Assembly (NCBI GenBank): GCA_014526335.1 | Contig: JACTAT010000037.1 | Coordinates: 10,886,214 to 10,950,213 of the forward strand | Source: Chrysaora quinquecirrha | Taxonomy: Eukaryota; Cnidaria; Scyphozoa; Semaeostomeae; Pelagiidae | Length of the DNA stretch: 64,000 nt | Direction of reading: 5' to 3' | Shown: one piece after another, positions 1 through 11,629 of the stretch | Position numbering within the stretch: position 1 is the first letter of the stretch | Layout: each line of letters starts with the position of its first letter | Translations under genes and position numbers: made by a program | Notes under the pieces: model-generated | Told to the model about the DNA's origin: nothing | Databases searched by the model: none | What the model saw: only the letters and a program-made list of their open reading frames with translations

Positions 1-356
1 CTTTATGTCATTAACTTCATTCTTCAATAATCCGAGCTCAGCTTTAACATCGTTTATGAGCATTTCAACAACCGTTCTGTAGGCCTTGGCCTGAACGTCC
101 ATCATTTCTCGAATGAACTCTCGAACTGGAATTTCCTTAGTAGCCATTGTATTGAATAATATTGAATTAGACTGAACTGAAATACATTATTAAAGTAAAA
201 TAAGCGTAAAAATCTTCTAGGAACCAACCCAAAAGTTTTAAATAGCTGGTAATTTGCGAACGCGTGCTGTAACATGACCGTCCGCCATCTTCCCAACCGT
301 TTAATCCTTAGTTAATACCTTGTTTGCATTCCCTTTCCACACGACACAACGCTACA
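1..356. other. AT-rich flank, no feature seen
   Basis: AT-rich sequence with no convincing ORF, repeat or RNA gene. A short minus-strand open frame exists but shows no recognisable composition or motif. Confidence 0.5.
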
Positions 357-721
357 CTTAGGTGCCTAATTGCTGGGGGGTTAGAATAGGCGAGGGTTAA
401 AACTACCGTCCGAATCTAATTGTTGGGGGGGTCAGAATAAACGGGGCGATTGGACTTTGTTCAACAAACTTTGTCTGGAAGCTGCTGAAATACAAAGCGA
501 GGGGCCCTGTAGTGCTTATAGGCTAAGAAAATCCATAGTTCTAGTCAACAAATTGATTGTACAAGTGAACTTTCACACCAAGAACGTCAAAGTAAATTTA
601 ATAAAATTATCAGCATCAATATTATTGCAAACTTAATAAGCGGGTGGGTCCTGATGAGAGCGGGGGGTCGGAAATTTTCCAAAAAAATAATTAGCGGGAG
701 GACGGCAATTAGGCACCTAAG
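357..721. mobile_element. MITE with 17-bp perfect terminal inverted repeats
   Basis: The sequence CTTAGGTGCCTAATTGC at 357-373 returns as its exact reverse complement at 705-721. The 365-bp interior contains G-runs and no ORF. This is the form of a small non-autonomous DNA transposon. I could not settle a target-site duplication, so the superfamily is open. Confidence 0.6.
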
Positions 722-1507
722 AGTAGTTTGCTTATCCGAAAAATCTCCAATTATTCGTGACAAAACGAGTTTTTTCTGTCAATTTAAAAACTACTATATT
801 GTATTAGGAACTAACATGGCTATCAACTAGGAACAAAGCATTCACGAGAAGGCAATTGTCAATCTTGTCATATAAAATTCAGTTTTACAGTAAATTTAGC
901 AAATCACCGAAATCATATAAACTGAGTTTTTCTGAAGTGCTCCATTATCTCAGGAAAGCTATGCTTATCAGCAAGATAAAATAAGAGAACCAAGATAGTG
1001 TAACCAAATCTTGCCCCTTTACCCCATTTTGATTCATGCTTTTAGAGGGTTTTGCGGGCATATTTTAACAAAACAACTGTATAATTTCGTAGTCCAGACA
1101 TTGATGATTCTTTTGATGCACATATTTCACCAGTTGGTTCAAAAGAAACTTAAATTACTGTTTTTAATATCAAGGTATTTTTATCTTGCACAGGTTTATC
1201 CTAAGCAAAGTAACGAAGTAAAGTGCTTCAGTTTCTATTCCGGGACAAAACCGCAACATAAACCTATAGGAGTCTTGTTACAAAAATAGAAATTTCGTGG
1301 TTAATAACGTCACTTTGCCTAGGAATGAACTATGCACAAGTTAGACTATCTTAAATCCCTTATTTTATCTTGTTATCAGAGAACGCTTCAATTGAATAAG
1401 TCCACGTGTCTTAGTAAACTTAAGAATCTTAATTAATAAGTCTGTGTTTTCATTTTGGTAATAATTTTATATGTTTTATTAAACCAATAATTTTTTTCTT
1501 AAAACAG
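722..1507. other. AT-rich stretch, no gene recognised
   Basis: There is no convincing coding or repeat structure. The end of the stretch, a T-rich run followed by AAAACAG at 1501-1507, looks like a splice acceptor for the ORF that follows. Confidence 0.4.
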
Positions 1508-1953
1508 TACCACTCGCGGAAAACAAAGTGCTGGAATGCAGCGACTCAAATATACCAAAGCATGAACTTTTTCCTTTACCACCAAGACATGAAATAAAAT
1601 CTAATAAGATCAGGAGAAAATCTAGAGGGAAACATTTGCTGACATGCTGTTGCTGGATCTGTGAATTTGAAACGATCCATTTCCAAAGACTTCGATCAAA
1701 ACTTTTCAATTCAAGTAAAAGCATGAAAAAGAAAAGAAGGCGAAGAATTAAAAATAAGATTTCTGACAGAAAATCAACACCAAGGGGTGTTACAAATGAA
1801 ATTAATACTGGTAGCATTGGCTCAAAAGAATTTGTCAACAAAGCATTTGACGCAGAAAAAACATCAAACTTACAGTTTTTCATCACTTCAGCTTCACCTT
1901 CGGGAAAAGAGATAGATGATATTTTTACAGGCTTTAATTTAAGAGATAAATGA
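1508..1953 (+). CDS. possible terminal exon of an unrecognised host gene
   Basis: An open frame runs from a possible acceptor (AG at 1506-1507) to a stop at 1951-1953, about 148 codons. It needs one base from an upstream exon to set phase. The product would be hydrophilic and mixed in composition, with a basic stretch (KKKRRRRIKNK) that resembles a nuclear localisation signal and a Cys-Cys-Cys-Trp-x-Cys cluster before it. I recognise no family. In its favour are the acceptor-like start and a composition unlike the low-complexity frames nearby. Against it, no upstream exon is seen and a minus-strand frame overlaps it. It may be a chance ORF. Confidence 0.3.
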
Positions 1954-2934
1954 GTTTGTAAATTTAATTGACTTATCCTTTTACCTTTATCACATCTTTT
2001 ACTGATATATTAGTCATCGGACTTATGTATTTTTGTCCATTTTGCCTTGGAGTGAATTGCAAACATTCGAAAAACCTTATCCTGAATTGGCTTTTCTAAA
2101 ACAGATTGTAGGGACGGAACTATCTGTTAAGCTGTGCAATTCATTTTCAATATGACCTTGAAAATTCTTCAATATTGGTGAACGCTGGTCAAACATATCA
2201 ATCATTTAATCAAATGATTCAATTTTTTAAAATGGATGGAAAATAGTTCCTCAACTTTTATAAATGAAAGGTTTTCCTGTGGATGGCGTTGTCACCATGT
2301 CATTGTAACAGAAATCCGATATGTGTACGAAATCAATAACATTTGTTCTATTGTTGCACTGGTTTGCAACAGCCGATACGCCTTTTTAGTTATATCTACA
2401 TAAAACAAAGTGTAGGTAAAAAACCACTAGAAAATGGGGGTAAAGTACTACAACTATAAGATACATTTAACAAATTTCTTATCAATTTTGATTGTAAGTA
2501 ACATGGTGATAGGGCAATTACTATCAAAACTTTCATTTTTTTTTTGAATCGGTATTTTTACAGGACACCAGTAGAAGAAAGTCAGAAAGACCTTCTTTTT
2601 TGTTTAGACTCTTCAATGAATTCTGTTTCCCGCTATACATGTCTTGCCAACTTATATATGTTGAAATCACAATACCGATTCAGCTTCACTTTCTGACTGG
2701 TGCATTTTGATCCGCTTCCAGATATAAATTCTGCTTAGTCATTTGTTTTGGTTCCGTTTCTGACGTTCTTACTCTGCGGAGCATCAGACGAAAATAGATA
2801 CTGCACTGACCAGGCAAGATAGGATTCAAATAAAAAGGAAGCACATCTCTGGGTGGCCCACAAAAGAAAACTTTAGTGTACAGTTGAACAAGGGGCAACA
2901 TAATTTACATAATAGTAATTTTAGTAATAGTAGA
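1954..2934 (-). other. AT-rich stretch; right edge looks like a Helitron 5' end on the minus strand
   Basis: No gene is recognised. Read on the minus strand, the sequence starting at 2934 is TCTACTATTACTAAAATTAC. This resembles the Helitron 5' terminus used elsewhere in the window and directly follows a CTRR-type 3' end at 2935-2938. A minus-strand Helitron may therefore extend leftwards from 2934, but its other end was not found. Confidence 0.35.
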
Positions 2935-3039
2935 CCAGCCCTTGCCTGTCTCTTATCACCGCCTCAAAAGGACCACCGCCTCACAAGGAATCTGCAAATA
3001 AAGACCTCCATCACTGAAAGATTAAAAATTCAACTTGCT

Positions 3040-3480
3040 ATATGTGGTCTGAATCTTGATGTTCAACTTAACTTTGATCTTAATCTCAATCTTGATGTTA
3101 ATCTTAATCTTTATATCTTAACCTTAATCTTAATCTTAGTCTTCCTCTTAGACTTACACTTGATCTAAATACTCATGTAAATCTAGTATTGAAGTTGAAC
3201 TAAAACTTTATGGCAGTGTTAAACTTAATCTTAACCTTAAACTTGAACTTCATCTTAATCTTTTCTTACTCTTATTCTTAGTCTTTCTCGTAGTCTTTAA
3301 CTTAAGCTTAATCTTAAACTTAAGCTTAATCTTAAACTTGAATTTATTCTAAATCTTAGTCTCCTTAGTTTTAAACTTGAACTCGAAATCAAACGCAATT
3401 TCAAACTTAATCTCTTAAACCTAATTTTATCTTAATGTTAATCACGAACTCAAACTCAGTTTTGGAATCGATTGAAGTCT
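3040..3480. repeat. degenerate hexamer array (CTTAAT/CTTGAT)
   Basis: The stretch is dominated by loosely repeated six-base words such as CTTAAT, CTTGAT, CTTAAC and CTTAGT. It occupies the subterminal 3' part of the minus-strand Helitron. The same kind of array recurs at about 4540-4950 and, inverted, at about 6170-6570. The frames through it are repeat translations, not genes. Confidence 0.6.
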
Positions 3481-3530
3481 GAATTTTAATCTTAATTTTG
3501 ATATGTATAAATGTTAATCTTAATGCTACT

Positions 3531-3921
3531 GTAAGGGAATTGATTTTCACGGGAATTAATTTTCGCGGATTTGGGCCATTTATCTGCAAAAATAAATTCC
3601 CACGAAATTTCCAAAATTTCAAAAGAATTGGAAGGCTTTTGCCAAATATAGGGAAATCTTTCACTGAAAAACTAAATATGGTTTTTGCTTCAGTATTTAC
3701 ATTATCATTTGCATCATTTGTAAGATTTCTATTAAAAAAGGAAGAAAGACACTCAAACTATTCCTTGTTTCCTTTTCTTTTTACATGAAAATTATTCGTT
3801 CCGTGAAAATAAATTCCCGTGAAATTCCCTTCACTAACAAATCCGTGAAAAACCGCAAAAATAAATTCCGTTTTTTTCCGCGAAATTGTGAGAGAAAACC
3901 CACGAAAATTAATTCCCTTAC
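3531..3921. mobile_element. small TIR element (MITE), 391 bp
   Basis: GTAAGGGAATT at 3531 is mirrored by AATTCCCTTAC ending at 3921. The inverted similarity continues inward through TTTTC-C/G-CGGG motifs and repeated AATTAATTTTCG-type words. If the outermost TA is read as the target duplication, this would be a Tc1/mariner-type MITE. It carries no transposase. Confidence 0.5.
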
Positions 3922-4366
3922 GTAATCAAAGCTCAAACAAAAACTCGAAATTTTTCTCAATCTTGCTCTCAGTCTATATATAATGAAGCTCAGTCTTATT
4001 GAGAATTTAAGTTTTGAATGAATTTTCAAGGAATAAAAATGGGCAACAAAACGAAAAGCAATAGACAAGAAAGGAAAACAGAGAAAACGTTTATAATTCC
4101 AGCAAGCATTGTAGTTTTGTTGAAATGACTTTTAGACATCAAAAAGAATTTTCAAACCAAAATTACCAAACAAAACGGGATTCAACCTCCGACCACGCAG
4201 CCATCTAGTCTTGCTCATAGGAATCCCCTTATGGAGGACAATTAGGTGTTGTTTCAAGCAGGCACCAGTGACGCGCTTCAAAAAATTGTTTACCCCACTC
4301 ACCCCAGAGACTACAGCCGGCATAGAAAAAAGAAGGGGCGATGGCTCTCCTGCCCCAAGGATGGCA

Positions 4367-5137
4367 GAGAATGGAAAAAATCCCATCAGGGCAGCTTTGA
4401 CAGCCGAGGAGGATGAGCTGCCATCTAATCTGATTCCTATTTTAGTATAGACAGACTAGCCCTTGCCCATCTAAGACCACCGCCTCATGAGGACAACCGC
4501 CTCCCATGAACACCGCCAATAATAACTTCCACTGGGTTTAAAACTTTAAGTTAATCTTAATCTTTATCTTAAACTTATAATAAAAGTTAAATTTAAAATT
4601 TAACTTCAACTTGAACGTGAACTTAATTTAAACTCGATGTAAACTGAAACTCATTTTTACAGCAGTCTGAATCTATATCTTAAACTTTGAAATTAAACTT
4701 AAAGTTGAAATCAAAGATTAAATTAAAACTAATATGAAAACCAAATCAAAATGAAACTTAGGAATAAATTAATTTATAATGGAAAAAGATTGAAATCGAA
4801 ACTTACTTGAAATCGAAATCGAGGTTGCAATTACTATTGAAGAAAAATGTTACTCTTAATCTTCATTTGATTTTAATGCTGTTTGTTATCTAAATTCAAT
4901 TTTAACGTTATTTTTAATGTTTAAATTTAATTTGATTTCAGATATTTGATAGCTTACTCAAATGCAACCTGAAGTAAGTTTTGAATGCATTTCAAGACGG
5001 GTATTTTGGGGGGTCTGGAAACCGTAAAACTGCTCAAAATTTGCTCAAAAAGCGTAAAACTGTGCGATATTTTGAATAAAACCGCACCTCACGATGTGAA
5101 GTCTCCGTTTTCACGAAAATTGAACAGAATCTATTAA
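4367..5137. repeat. left arm of a 771-bp near-perfect inverted repeat
   Basis: This arm is the reverse complement of 5985-6754 with only a few mismatches seen (for example around 4615). Both arms span the same Helitron 3'-end/5'-end joint (4455|4456 here, 6665|6666 in the right arm). The 847-bp loop holds 5138-5544 and the first 436 bases of Helitron U0. Confidence 0.8.
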
Positions 5138-5544
5138 AACTCTTGGTAAGTCAAGTTTTACTGTTCACTTCACATTTTTGAGACGTAGTCCTCCCATGGC
5201 AATTTTGTTAAAATTATCCAAAAATGCTGTACAACCGTTCAGGGATGAGATTTTCAAAACAGAAAAACCACGGAATTTTTCCGGAAAAACTGAAAACCCG
5301 AGCCAAAATATTGGCAAAACCGTGCAACCCTAAAGCCCAAACATCCCTTCTTTTCATGGAACGTAAACGAGAAGAATACAGATCCAAAAACTTAAGTATT
5401 CCCAGAAAGCATTGTAGTTCGGTCAGGGCATCTTTTAAGGAAATTTCATTAGTGGGCCAAATCAGCAGCAGGGCCAAATTCTCCGAGAAATTAATCCGTG
5501 ATGACATTCGGCAGAAATATGTGTTTGAAATTGCAATTCTGGAA
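4456..5544 (-). mobile_element. 3' part of a minus-strand Helitron, cut by array unit U0
   Basis: On the minus strand this ends at 4456 with GGGCAAGGGCTAG and abuts the next unit's TC at 4455. Its body (hexamer repeats and AT-rich sequence) runs rightwards at least to 5137, and probably to 5544, where the plus-strand U0 begins after ...GGAA. Its own 5' end is not visible, perhaps lost or beyond later insertions. Confidence 0.45.
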
Positions 5545-5984
5545 TCTATATACTAATGTGTGCTTTTGGCACGCGGGTCAACTCGTCAGAGTAGCTCCTC
5601 GGTGGGCTGCATCGGTCGCGGCGTAGTCCGTCATGTGTCGAGCACCGAGTTGTAGGCGTGCCATCACGACAGCTGCGGGGGCCGGCTGCTGCCACCTGAC
5701 TCGTGGGGTTGCAAATACCAGCGCTTTTGTCGTGATATCGGACCGGGAACAAAGGCGAACAAAGGTCGTACATTTCATACAGTAACGGTGGTTTTGCAAA
5801 CAAAGGCTTGGCAACCTCGACCTTGGAAGCGTGCCCCTGGCTGATTGTGTTACGAAACAAAGGGCCTCTTCGTTTCAGCCAGTCACGGCGTGGCTTGTGC
5901 CATTACGGGATAATTTCGGTTTAGCTGCTGCGTCCCAGCTCAGAAGGATCTAGAAGGGTCGGCGTGTTACGTGGCACACAATAC

Positions 5985-6754
5985 TTAATAGATTCTGTTC
6001 AATTTTCGTGAAAACGGAGACTTCACATCGTGAGGTGCGGTTTTATTCAAAATATCGCACAGTTTTACGCTTTTTGAGCAAATTTTGAGCAGTTTTACGG
6101 TTTCCAGACCCCCCAAAATACCCGTCTTGAAATGCATTCAAAACTTACTTCAGGTTGCATTTGAGTAAGCTATCAAATATCTGAAATCAAATTAAATTTA
6201 AACATTAAAAATAACGTTAAAATTGAATTTAGATAACAAACAGCATTAAAATCAAATGAAGATTAAGAGTAACATTTTTCTTCAATAGTAATTGCAACCT
6301 CGATTTCGATTTCAAGTAAGTTTCGATTTCAATCTTTTTCCATTATAAATTAATTTATTCCTAAGTTTCATTTTGATTTGGTTTTCATATTAGTTTTAAT
6401 TTAATCTTTGATTTCAACTTTAAGTTTAATTTCAAAGTTTAAGATATAGATTCAGACTGCTGTAAAAATGAGTTTCAGTTTACATCGAGTTTAAATTAAG
6501 TTCATTGTTCGTTGAAGTTAAATTTTAAATTTAACTTTTATTATAAGTTTAAGATAAAGATTAAGATTAACTTAAAGTTTTAAACCCAGTGGAAGTTATT
6601 ATTGGCGGTGTTCATGGGAGGCGGTTGTCCTCATGAGGCGGTGGTCTTAGATGGGCAAGGGCTAGTCTGTCTATACTAAAATAGGAATCAGATTAGATGG
6701 CAGCTCATCCTCCTCGGCTGTCAAAGCTGCCCTGATGGGATTTTTTCCATTCTC
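5985..6754. repeat. right arm of the 771-bp inverted repeat
   Basis: This is the reverse complement of 4367-5137. In plus orientation it contains the hexamer-repeat body of a Helitron, the 3' terminus GGGCAAGGGCTAG ending at 6665, and the next 5' terminus TCTGTCTATACTAAAATAGG from 6666. Similarity stops at 6754, where the LINE-related sequence begins. Confidence 0.8.
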
Positions 6755-7529
6755 CGGTAGCAACACGAACAGGTGCGGGGGGAACTGCTTGGGGACGAGG
6801 AAGAGAAATGGTCTCAAAATCGCTTTCTTAAACATAGTTTCCCTCAGAAAATATAAGAATGAGCTAAGCATTATTTTGCATGACAATGATATTGATATCA
6901 TTGGACTAAGTGAAACTTGTCTAGATAACAGCATTACAGATGCTGAAGTATCGATAGAGGGTTTCACAATATTTCGTAAAGATCGAAATCTAAATGGGGG
7001 AGGGGTCGCAATCTATGTTAAGGACTCATTACCTCTACCCAAAATAGTAGAAAAAAGCGACAAGTTAGAGCTCCTTTCTCTTGAGATCAAACAAAAAAAT
7101 GCGAGGCCTTTCTTTCTTATCTGCTGGTATCGGCCCCCAACTGCTGGGGTTGATGACGTAGCTTTTGAGGGCCTTAGAGGAACAATTAGGGAACTCGATA
7201 AAGCAGGAAAAGAAATTATTCTAGTTGGCGACACTAACTGTGATTTTAAGAATAGTGCAAATGCTAATACAAAACAATTGAAACATGTCTATTCTGAATT
7301 CCAATTAGAACAATTGATTAAACAATACACAAGAGTCGCTATAACAACAACCGAACAAGGTGAACAAAGAATAAGCAAATCACTTATAGACCATTTCTCT
7401 ACCTCGAGCCCCAAATATATATTAGAGACCAATGTTCTAGAAACTGGAATGGTGGACCACTACTTGGTGTATGGCATAAGAAAAATAAATGCATGGCGAC
7501 TAAATAAAAAGGCACGAAGCCAAAAATAG
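6735..7529 (+). pseudogene. LINE apurinic-type (APE) endonuclease domain
   Basis: The open frame gives 264 codons with the order expected of an APE endonuclease in CR1/L2/jockey-type LINEs. Motifs are GLKIAFLNIVS near residue 26, the catalytic-type GLSETCL near 55, a GGGVAIYV block, a WYRPP motif, GDTNCDF near 166 and SLIDH near 211. The frame ends in a stop at 7527-7529, after a point where a relative (39691 onward) continues into the linker, so a frameshift separates endonuclease from reverse transcriptase. The first residues, before about 6810, derive from Helitron 5' sequence. The protein would nick target DNA to prime reverse transcription. The element as a whole is dead. Confidence 0.8.
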
Positions 7530-9648
7530 TCGAATCGCGTACAATGAAAAAGTACGACAGGGCACTTTTCCAGCAGGACCTACAGCAAGTAGATTGGGAA
7601 ACCATTCTTACCCTTTTGCGAATAATCCATCTGCTATGGCTGCTACATTTCAGGAGATTTTCGAATCGATTTTGAGTACACATGCTCCCATTAGAAAAGG
7701 AGAGTACGATCAGAGTTTGCTCCTTGGTTAACCCCAAATCTCAGGAAATCGATGGAAACTAGGGACAAACTAAAAAATTAGCGAAAATATCTCCGGAACT
7801 ATGGCCTGCCTATACCAAGCAGCGGAATCAAGTAACTAAAGAAATTAAGTGTTCCATCCAGGATTATTACAAAGGGTTAATAGAGAAAATAAAGGGATTC
7901 AAAGAAAATGTGGAAAACGATCAATCGAGTCTTGGATAAAAATACAAAGTCGACGACGATTCCAAGTCTAGAGGTTGATGGTAAAACATTGACAAAAGAA
8001 AATGACGTACTTGAAGCGATAAATTATCACTTTGTCTCGGTTGGACCAAAGCTCGCAAGTAGCATAAAAACAAGACCAGGTGATAACTGCTTGCAACATA
8101 TCACACCAGTAAACAATGAATTCCTACTTAGAACAATAGACAAGCAATATGTGGTGAATGCTATAAATCAGCTCAAGAACGGAAAAGCGTCTGGTCCCGA
8201 CAAAATCACCGTAACTTTGGTAAAAGACGCGTGCGAATTTATCGCTGAACCACTTTTGCTGATTTATAACTCATCACTCGAAAACGGCATCTTCCCTGAC
8301 ATTTGGAAATTAGCAAGAGTCACTCCAATTTATAAGTCAGGCCCCAAAACTGACCTAAATAATTACAGACCTATTTCGGTAATCTCAGTTTTTTCGAAAA
8401 TGCTAGAACGGCTTGCTCACGATCAGCTGTTCGAGTTTCTCAAAGCAAATGATAGTATTTCTTGCAACCAAGCAGCATTCCGCAAGTTATACTCTACGGT
8501 AACATCTCTTATAAGCAGCACTGACTACTGGTATGAAAATATTGATAGCAGCAACGTAAATCTAACTATTTTTCTCGATCTTAAGAAAGCCTTCGATACA
8601 GTCGATCATGATATACTGATCAGGAAAATGTATTCATACGGAATTAGAGGAAAGCTGGGGATTGGTTCAATTCTTACTTAAATGAAAGAAAACAATTCTG
8701 CTCTCTTAACGGTCAGCAAACAAAAGCCAGAAGCATAACCTGCGGCATTCCACAAGGTTCTTGTTTAGGGCCTCTTCTTTTATCGTTTACTTAAATGATC
8801 TAGAAAAGTGTCTTAAACTTTCTAGGGCTAATATCTATGCTGACGATACCAGTATAACGATTGCATCTAATGATGTAGCGAAACTTATTGAAGACGCACA
8901 TCAAGATCTTTCCAATCTGTCTGAGTGGATGAGGGTAAATAAACTAAGCCCCAATCCGGAAAAGACAGAATTCATGGTTATAGGGCATCCGCTTAAAACC
9001 AGAAATCTTGACCTGCCAGAGGTTCTGAAACTCGACAACTCCAATATAAAAAGAGTCGATAAAGTAAAATCCCTTGGAGTGATAGTAGATGAGAAACTAA
9101 ACTGGGACGAACAGTTTCAGCGCACCAAAGGCAAAGTGAGCGGAGGTCTTGCAGCCCTAAAAAAATTGAAAAATATCATTCCACAATCTCAAATGTGTAA
9201 TGTATACTACTCATTGGTTGAGAGTCACCTGCGTTACGCTGATGTTATTTGGGGTAGTTTATCAAAAACGAAAATAGCTACTCTTCAAAAACTTCAAGAT
9301 AGGGCATATTCAATAATAAATAGTGCAAGAATAAAAGATAAGTGGTCGACTTCCTGGATTAACGTAGAAAACCTATTCCGTTATGATAGGAATGTCATGA
9401 CCTACAAGATCATCAACAAACTATGCCCCGAGAGCCTATGGGACAAATACCAACCGAGATCTTTACACTCGACCTACAGAACGAGGCATTGTAAAGATCT
9501 CCAGATCCCTAGATACAAAACTGAATTTGCGAAGAAAGGCTTTCATTACGCAGCTCTCAAAACGTGGAATGATACACCTGTTGAAATTCGTGAGCTACCT
9601 ACACTAGATCGTTTCAAAAAGCAACTAAAAACGCATCTAAGGAGCTAG
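7530..9648 (+). pseudogene. LINE reverse transcriptase, frameshifted
   Basis: Several frames together cover a non-LTR reverse transcriptase. At 7908-8681 there is a SGPDKI motif, the NNYRPIS block, LDLKKAFDTVDH and the start of the palm. At 8761-9648 there is the YADDT catalytic motif followed by the C-terminal part with LQKLQDRAYSII and a conserved CPESLWDK stretch. Breaks occur near 7515, 7690-7735, 8660 and 8760-8780; the [12 protein letters not shown] block lies across the last. The frame stops at 9646-9648, and about 180 bases of 3' UTR lead to the tail at 9830. It is the same family as the copy at 39691-41950. Confidence 0.85.
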
Positions 9649-9892
9649 ACCATGCAAACACAACTCCTTGGAAGATCAGCAATACAGATTAGTTTAATAG
9701 GCGCAAATTTTTCCTTTTTTTTTTAAGCCATATTTTTAGGAATTATATATTGTAATTAGATTTATCAGGTATTGTTAGTAATTTTATGCTGAAAGGGTTA
9801 ATTTGTGTATAAATAATAATAAATGAATAAATGACAGGGTTCGAAACGTTGCCGGGCCAGGATTCAATGCGCCGATACGTTTTCCCTTTTAA

Positions 9893-10777
9893 CCCTATTA
9901 GGTATGGGGGGGGGCGTTTTTCGCCCCCCCTCCTACATTTGCTCAGATATCGTCTAGAAAAAGTCATCAGTATGGGTAGTAGGGTCTTGACTTTTCCTAA
10001 AATTTATCAAGGAAACTTGTGGTACAGGTGTTGGTATTGCGGACTTGGTCACATGACCAGAAGATGCCCATATTTGGAAGCAAGTGTAGCGAATGATCCG
10101 TTAATTGGCTATATCTCTGTCAATATTTATCGGATATGACTAAAACATGTATGGTTGGACTTCTCTTGGTGAGAGCTATCGTTTGATGTATCATGTGAAT
10201 GATTTTGCAATTGTCAGCAGATTTTGTCACTTGTAACGTGATCATTTTGTTAATTGAAGTTAATTAGCCTAATTAGCAAATTTTTTTATTAATTGGATGT
10301 AATCATACAGGACCCACTGTTAACTAATACTTCTAAACGTTTTTGATGAAATTAAGGCTAGTTATTGGACTTTTTCAAAATGCTGAGTAAGCAAAAAATT
10401 TGTTCCTTCGCATTCAGGAATATCATTACTAATTAAAAATAGTAATTGGTCAGAAAATAGCTGAAATGAATGTAAAAGTTTACTTTCTGTGGAAATTTGA
10501 AGATTTTGAGTGTCTTTTACCTATTTCAGGGTGATTGAGCTTGATTTTCGGCAGCCTAGCTGAAATTGCGATAATTTCACACTTTCAACTGTTGCCAAGC
10601 AACGTGTCACGTGACTAATTAATAAACAATAGTCTTAATTAACTGCAATTAGGTACTTGTACATGTCTACGAAGTTTCATCTCAATCAGACAAACAGGTG
10701 CTGAGATAACTAGGGGGGGCGAAAAACGCCCCCCCCCCATACCTGAAAAGCAAAAAAATAGCCCATACCGAATAGGG
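9893..10777. mobile_element. piggyBac-like MITE with TTAA target duplication
   Basis: TTAA at 9889-9892 precedes CCCTATTAGGTATGGGGGG, and the right end CCATACCGAATAGGG is followed by TTAA at 10778-10781. TTAA flanks and a CCCTAT-type terminus are the signature of piggyBac elements. Just inside the ends lie two long G- or C-runs joined by CGTTTTTCG/CGAAAAACG, so the ends can fold back. The 885-bp interior has no transposase. Related unoccupied positions exist in U1 (about 13022) and U3 (about 30615). Confidence 0.7.
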
Positions 10778-10784
10778 TTAAAAT

Positions 10785-11410
10785 CGTTTGTTTTGTATTT
10801 CCTTTTTACTAAGGTTTTTCTAAACAAATCTCTGATTTCTGTTTACTTCAATCTATTGCGTCGATGCAATTTACTCAACCATGTCTTTGAGGTAATTTCA
10901 CGTTAATGGCTCATGCCGTTATTGTTCTAAAAATTAATTAACATTTCTTGGATGAATTTCTTATTTTCAATTCCTGTTGAAAATGTAAACGAAGTTTTAA
11001 TCAGTTAGCTCACCCGGAAAAAACTACTCAGGAAAACAGTTTGTTTTCTATTCCCCATTTTCCCAGGTTTTTTCTTAACAAATCTCTGATTTCTGTTTAC
11101 TTCAATCTATTGCGTCATTCTAATTTACTCAACCATGTCTTTGAGGCAATTTCACGTTAATTGCCCAAGCCTTTATTTTCCTAAAAATTAATTAACATTT
11201 CTTGGATGAATTTCTTATTTTCAATTCCTGTTGAAAATGTAAACGAAGTTTTAATCAGTTAGCTCACCCGGAAAAATACTCAGGAAAATAGTTTGTTTTG
11301 TATTTCCTATTTACTAAGCTTTTCGGTAAAAAAATCTGTGATTTTAGTTAACTTTGACCTATTGCGTCTTTCTAATTTATTGCGTCTTGCGTCTTTCTAA
11401 TTTACTCAAC
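10785..11410 (+). repeat. tandem repeats of about 250 bp (U0)
   Basis: Units begin near 10785, 11037 and 11287 with GTTTGTTTTnTATTnCC and contain ACTCAACCATGTC and TTTCACG(T/A)TAATGGCTC blocks. The same repeat is found in U1 (13045-13460) and U3 (30632-31060), so it is a family component of these Helitrons rather than coding sequence. Confidence 0.7.
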
Positions 11411-11629
11411 CATGTCCTTGAGGCAATTTCACGATAATGGCTCGCGTCGTCATTGTCCTAAAATTAAGTTAACATCTCTTGCATATATTCCCTATTGTCG
11501 ATTCTTGTTCCAAATATTCACTACATTTTCAACAGTAAGGTTTCCTGAAAAACTCCTACACCTTAAAAGTGGCAACCGGGAATCGAGCAGTCGCAAGATC
11601 GGGCATAAGACGTCGTTTCAAGGGAACGT

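Larger units (their letters stand above)
2935..4455 (-). mobile_element. non-autonomous Helitron, minus strand
   Basis: Read on the minus strand the unit starts at 4455 with TCTGTCTATACTAAAATAGG and ends at 2935 with GCAAGGGCTGG, whose last four bases fit the Helitron CTRR rule. It holds a small TIR element (3531-3921) and a degenerate hexamer array (about 3040-3480) just inside its 3' end. The last 60 bases, with two AGGCGGTGG blocks, match the 3' ends at 4456 and 6665. It encodes no Rep or helicase. Its 3' end is more diverged than the other two. Confidence 0.5.
5981..9830 (+). mobile_element. 3.85-kb composite insert: Helitron joint plus LINE
   Basis: In U1 and U3 the sequence reads GCACAC directly into ATGACAGGG or ATGAAAGGG (12967|12968 and 30556|30557). 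In U0 the same two sides are separated by 5981-9830. The insert begins with a piece of Helitron body, passes through a CTAG|TC joint at 6665|6666, and ends with a LINE and its AATAAATGAATAA tail. No clear target duplication is visible. It could be one retroinsertion that carried upstream sequence, or two successive events. Confidence 0.6.

Noticed and set aside
9831..9890. GGTTCGAAAC resembling a tRNA or SINE B box (also at 12975 and 30564)
   Set aside because: No A box at the right distance and no tRNA fold; the three copies are explained as a shared internal part of Helitrons U0, U1 and U3.
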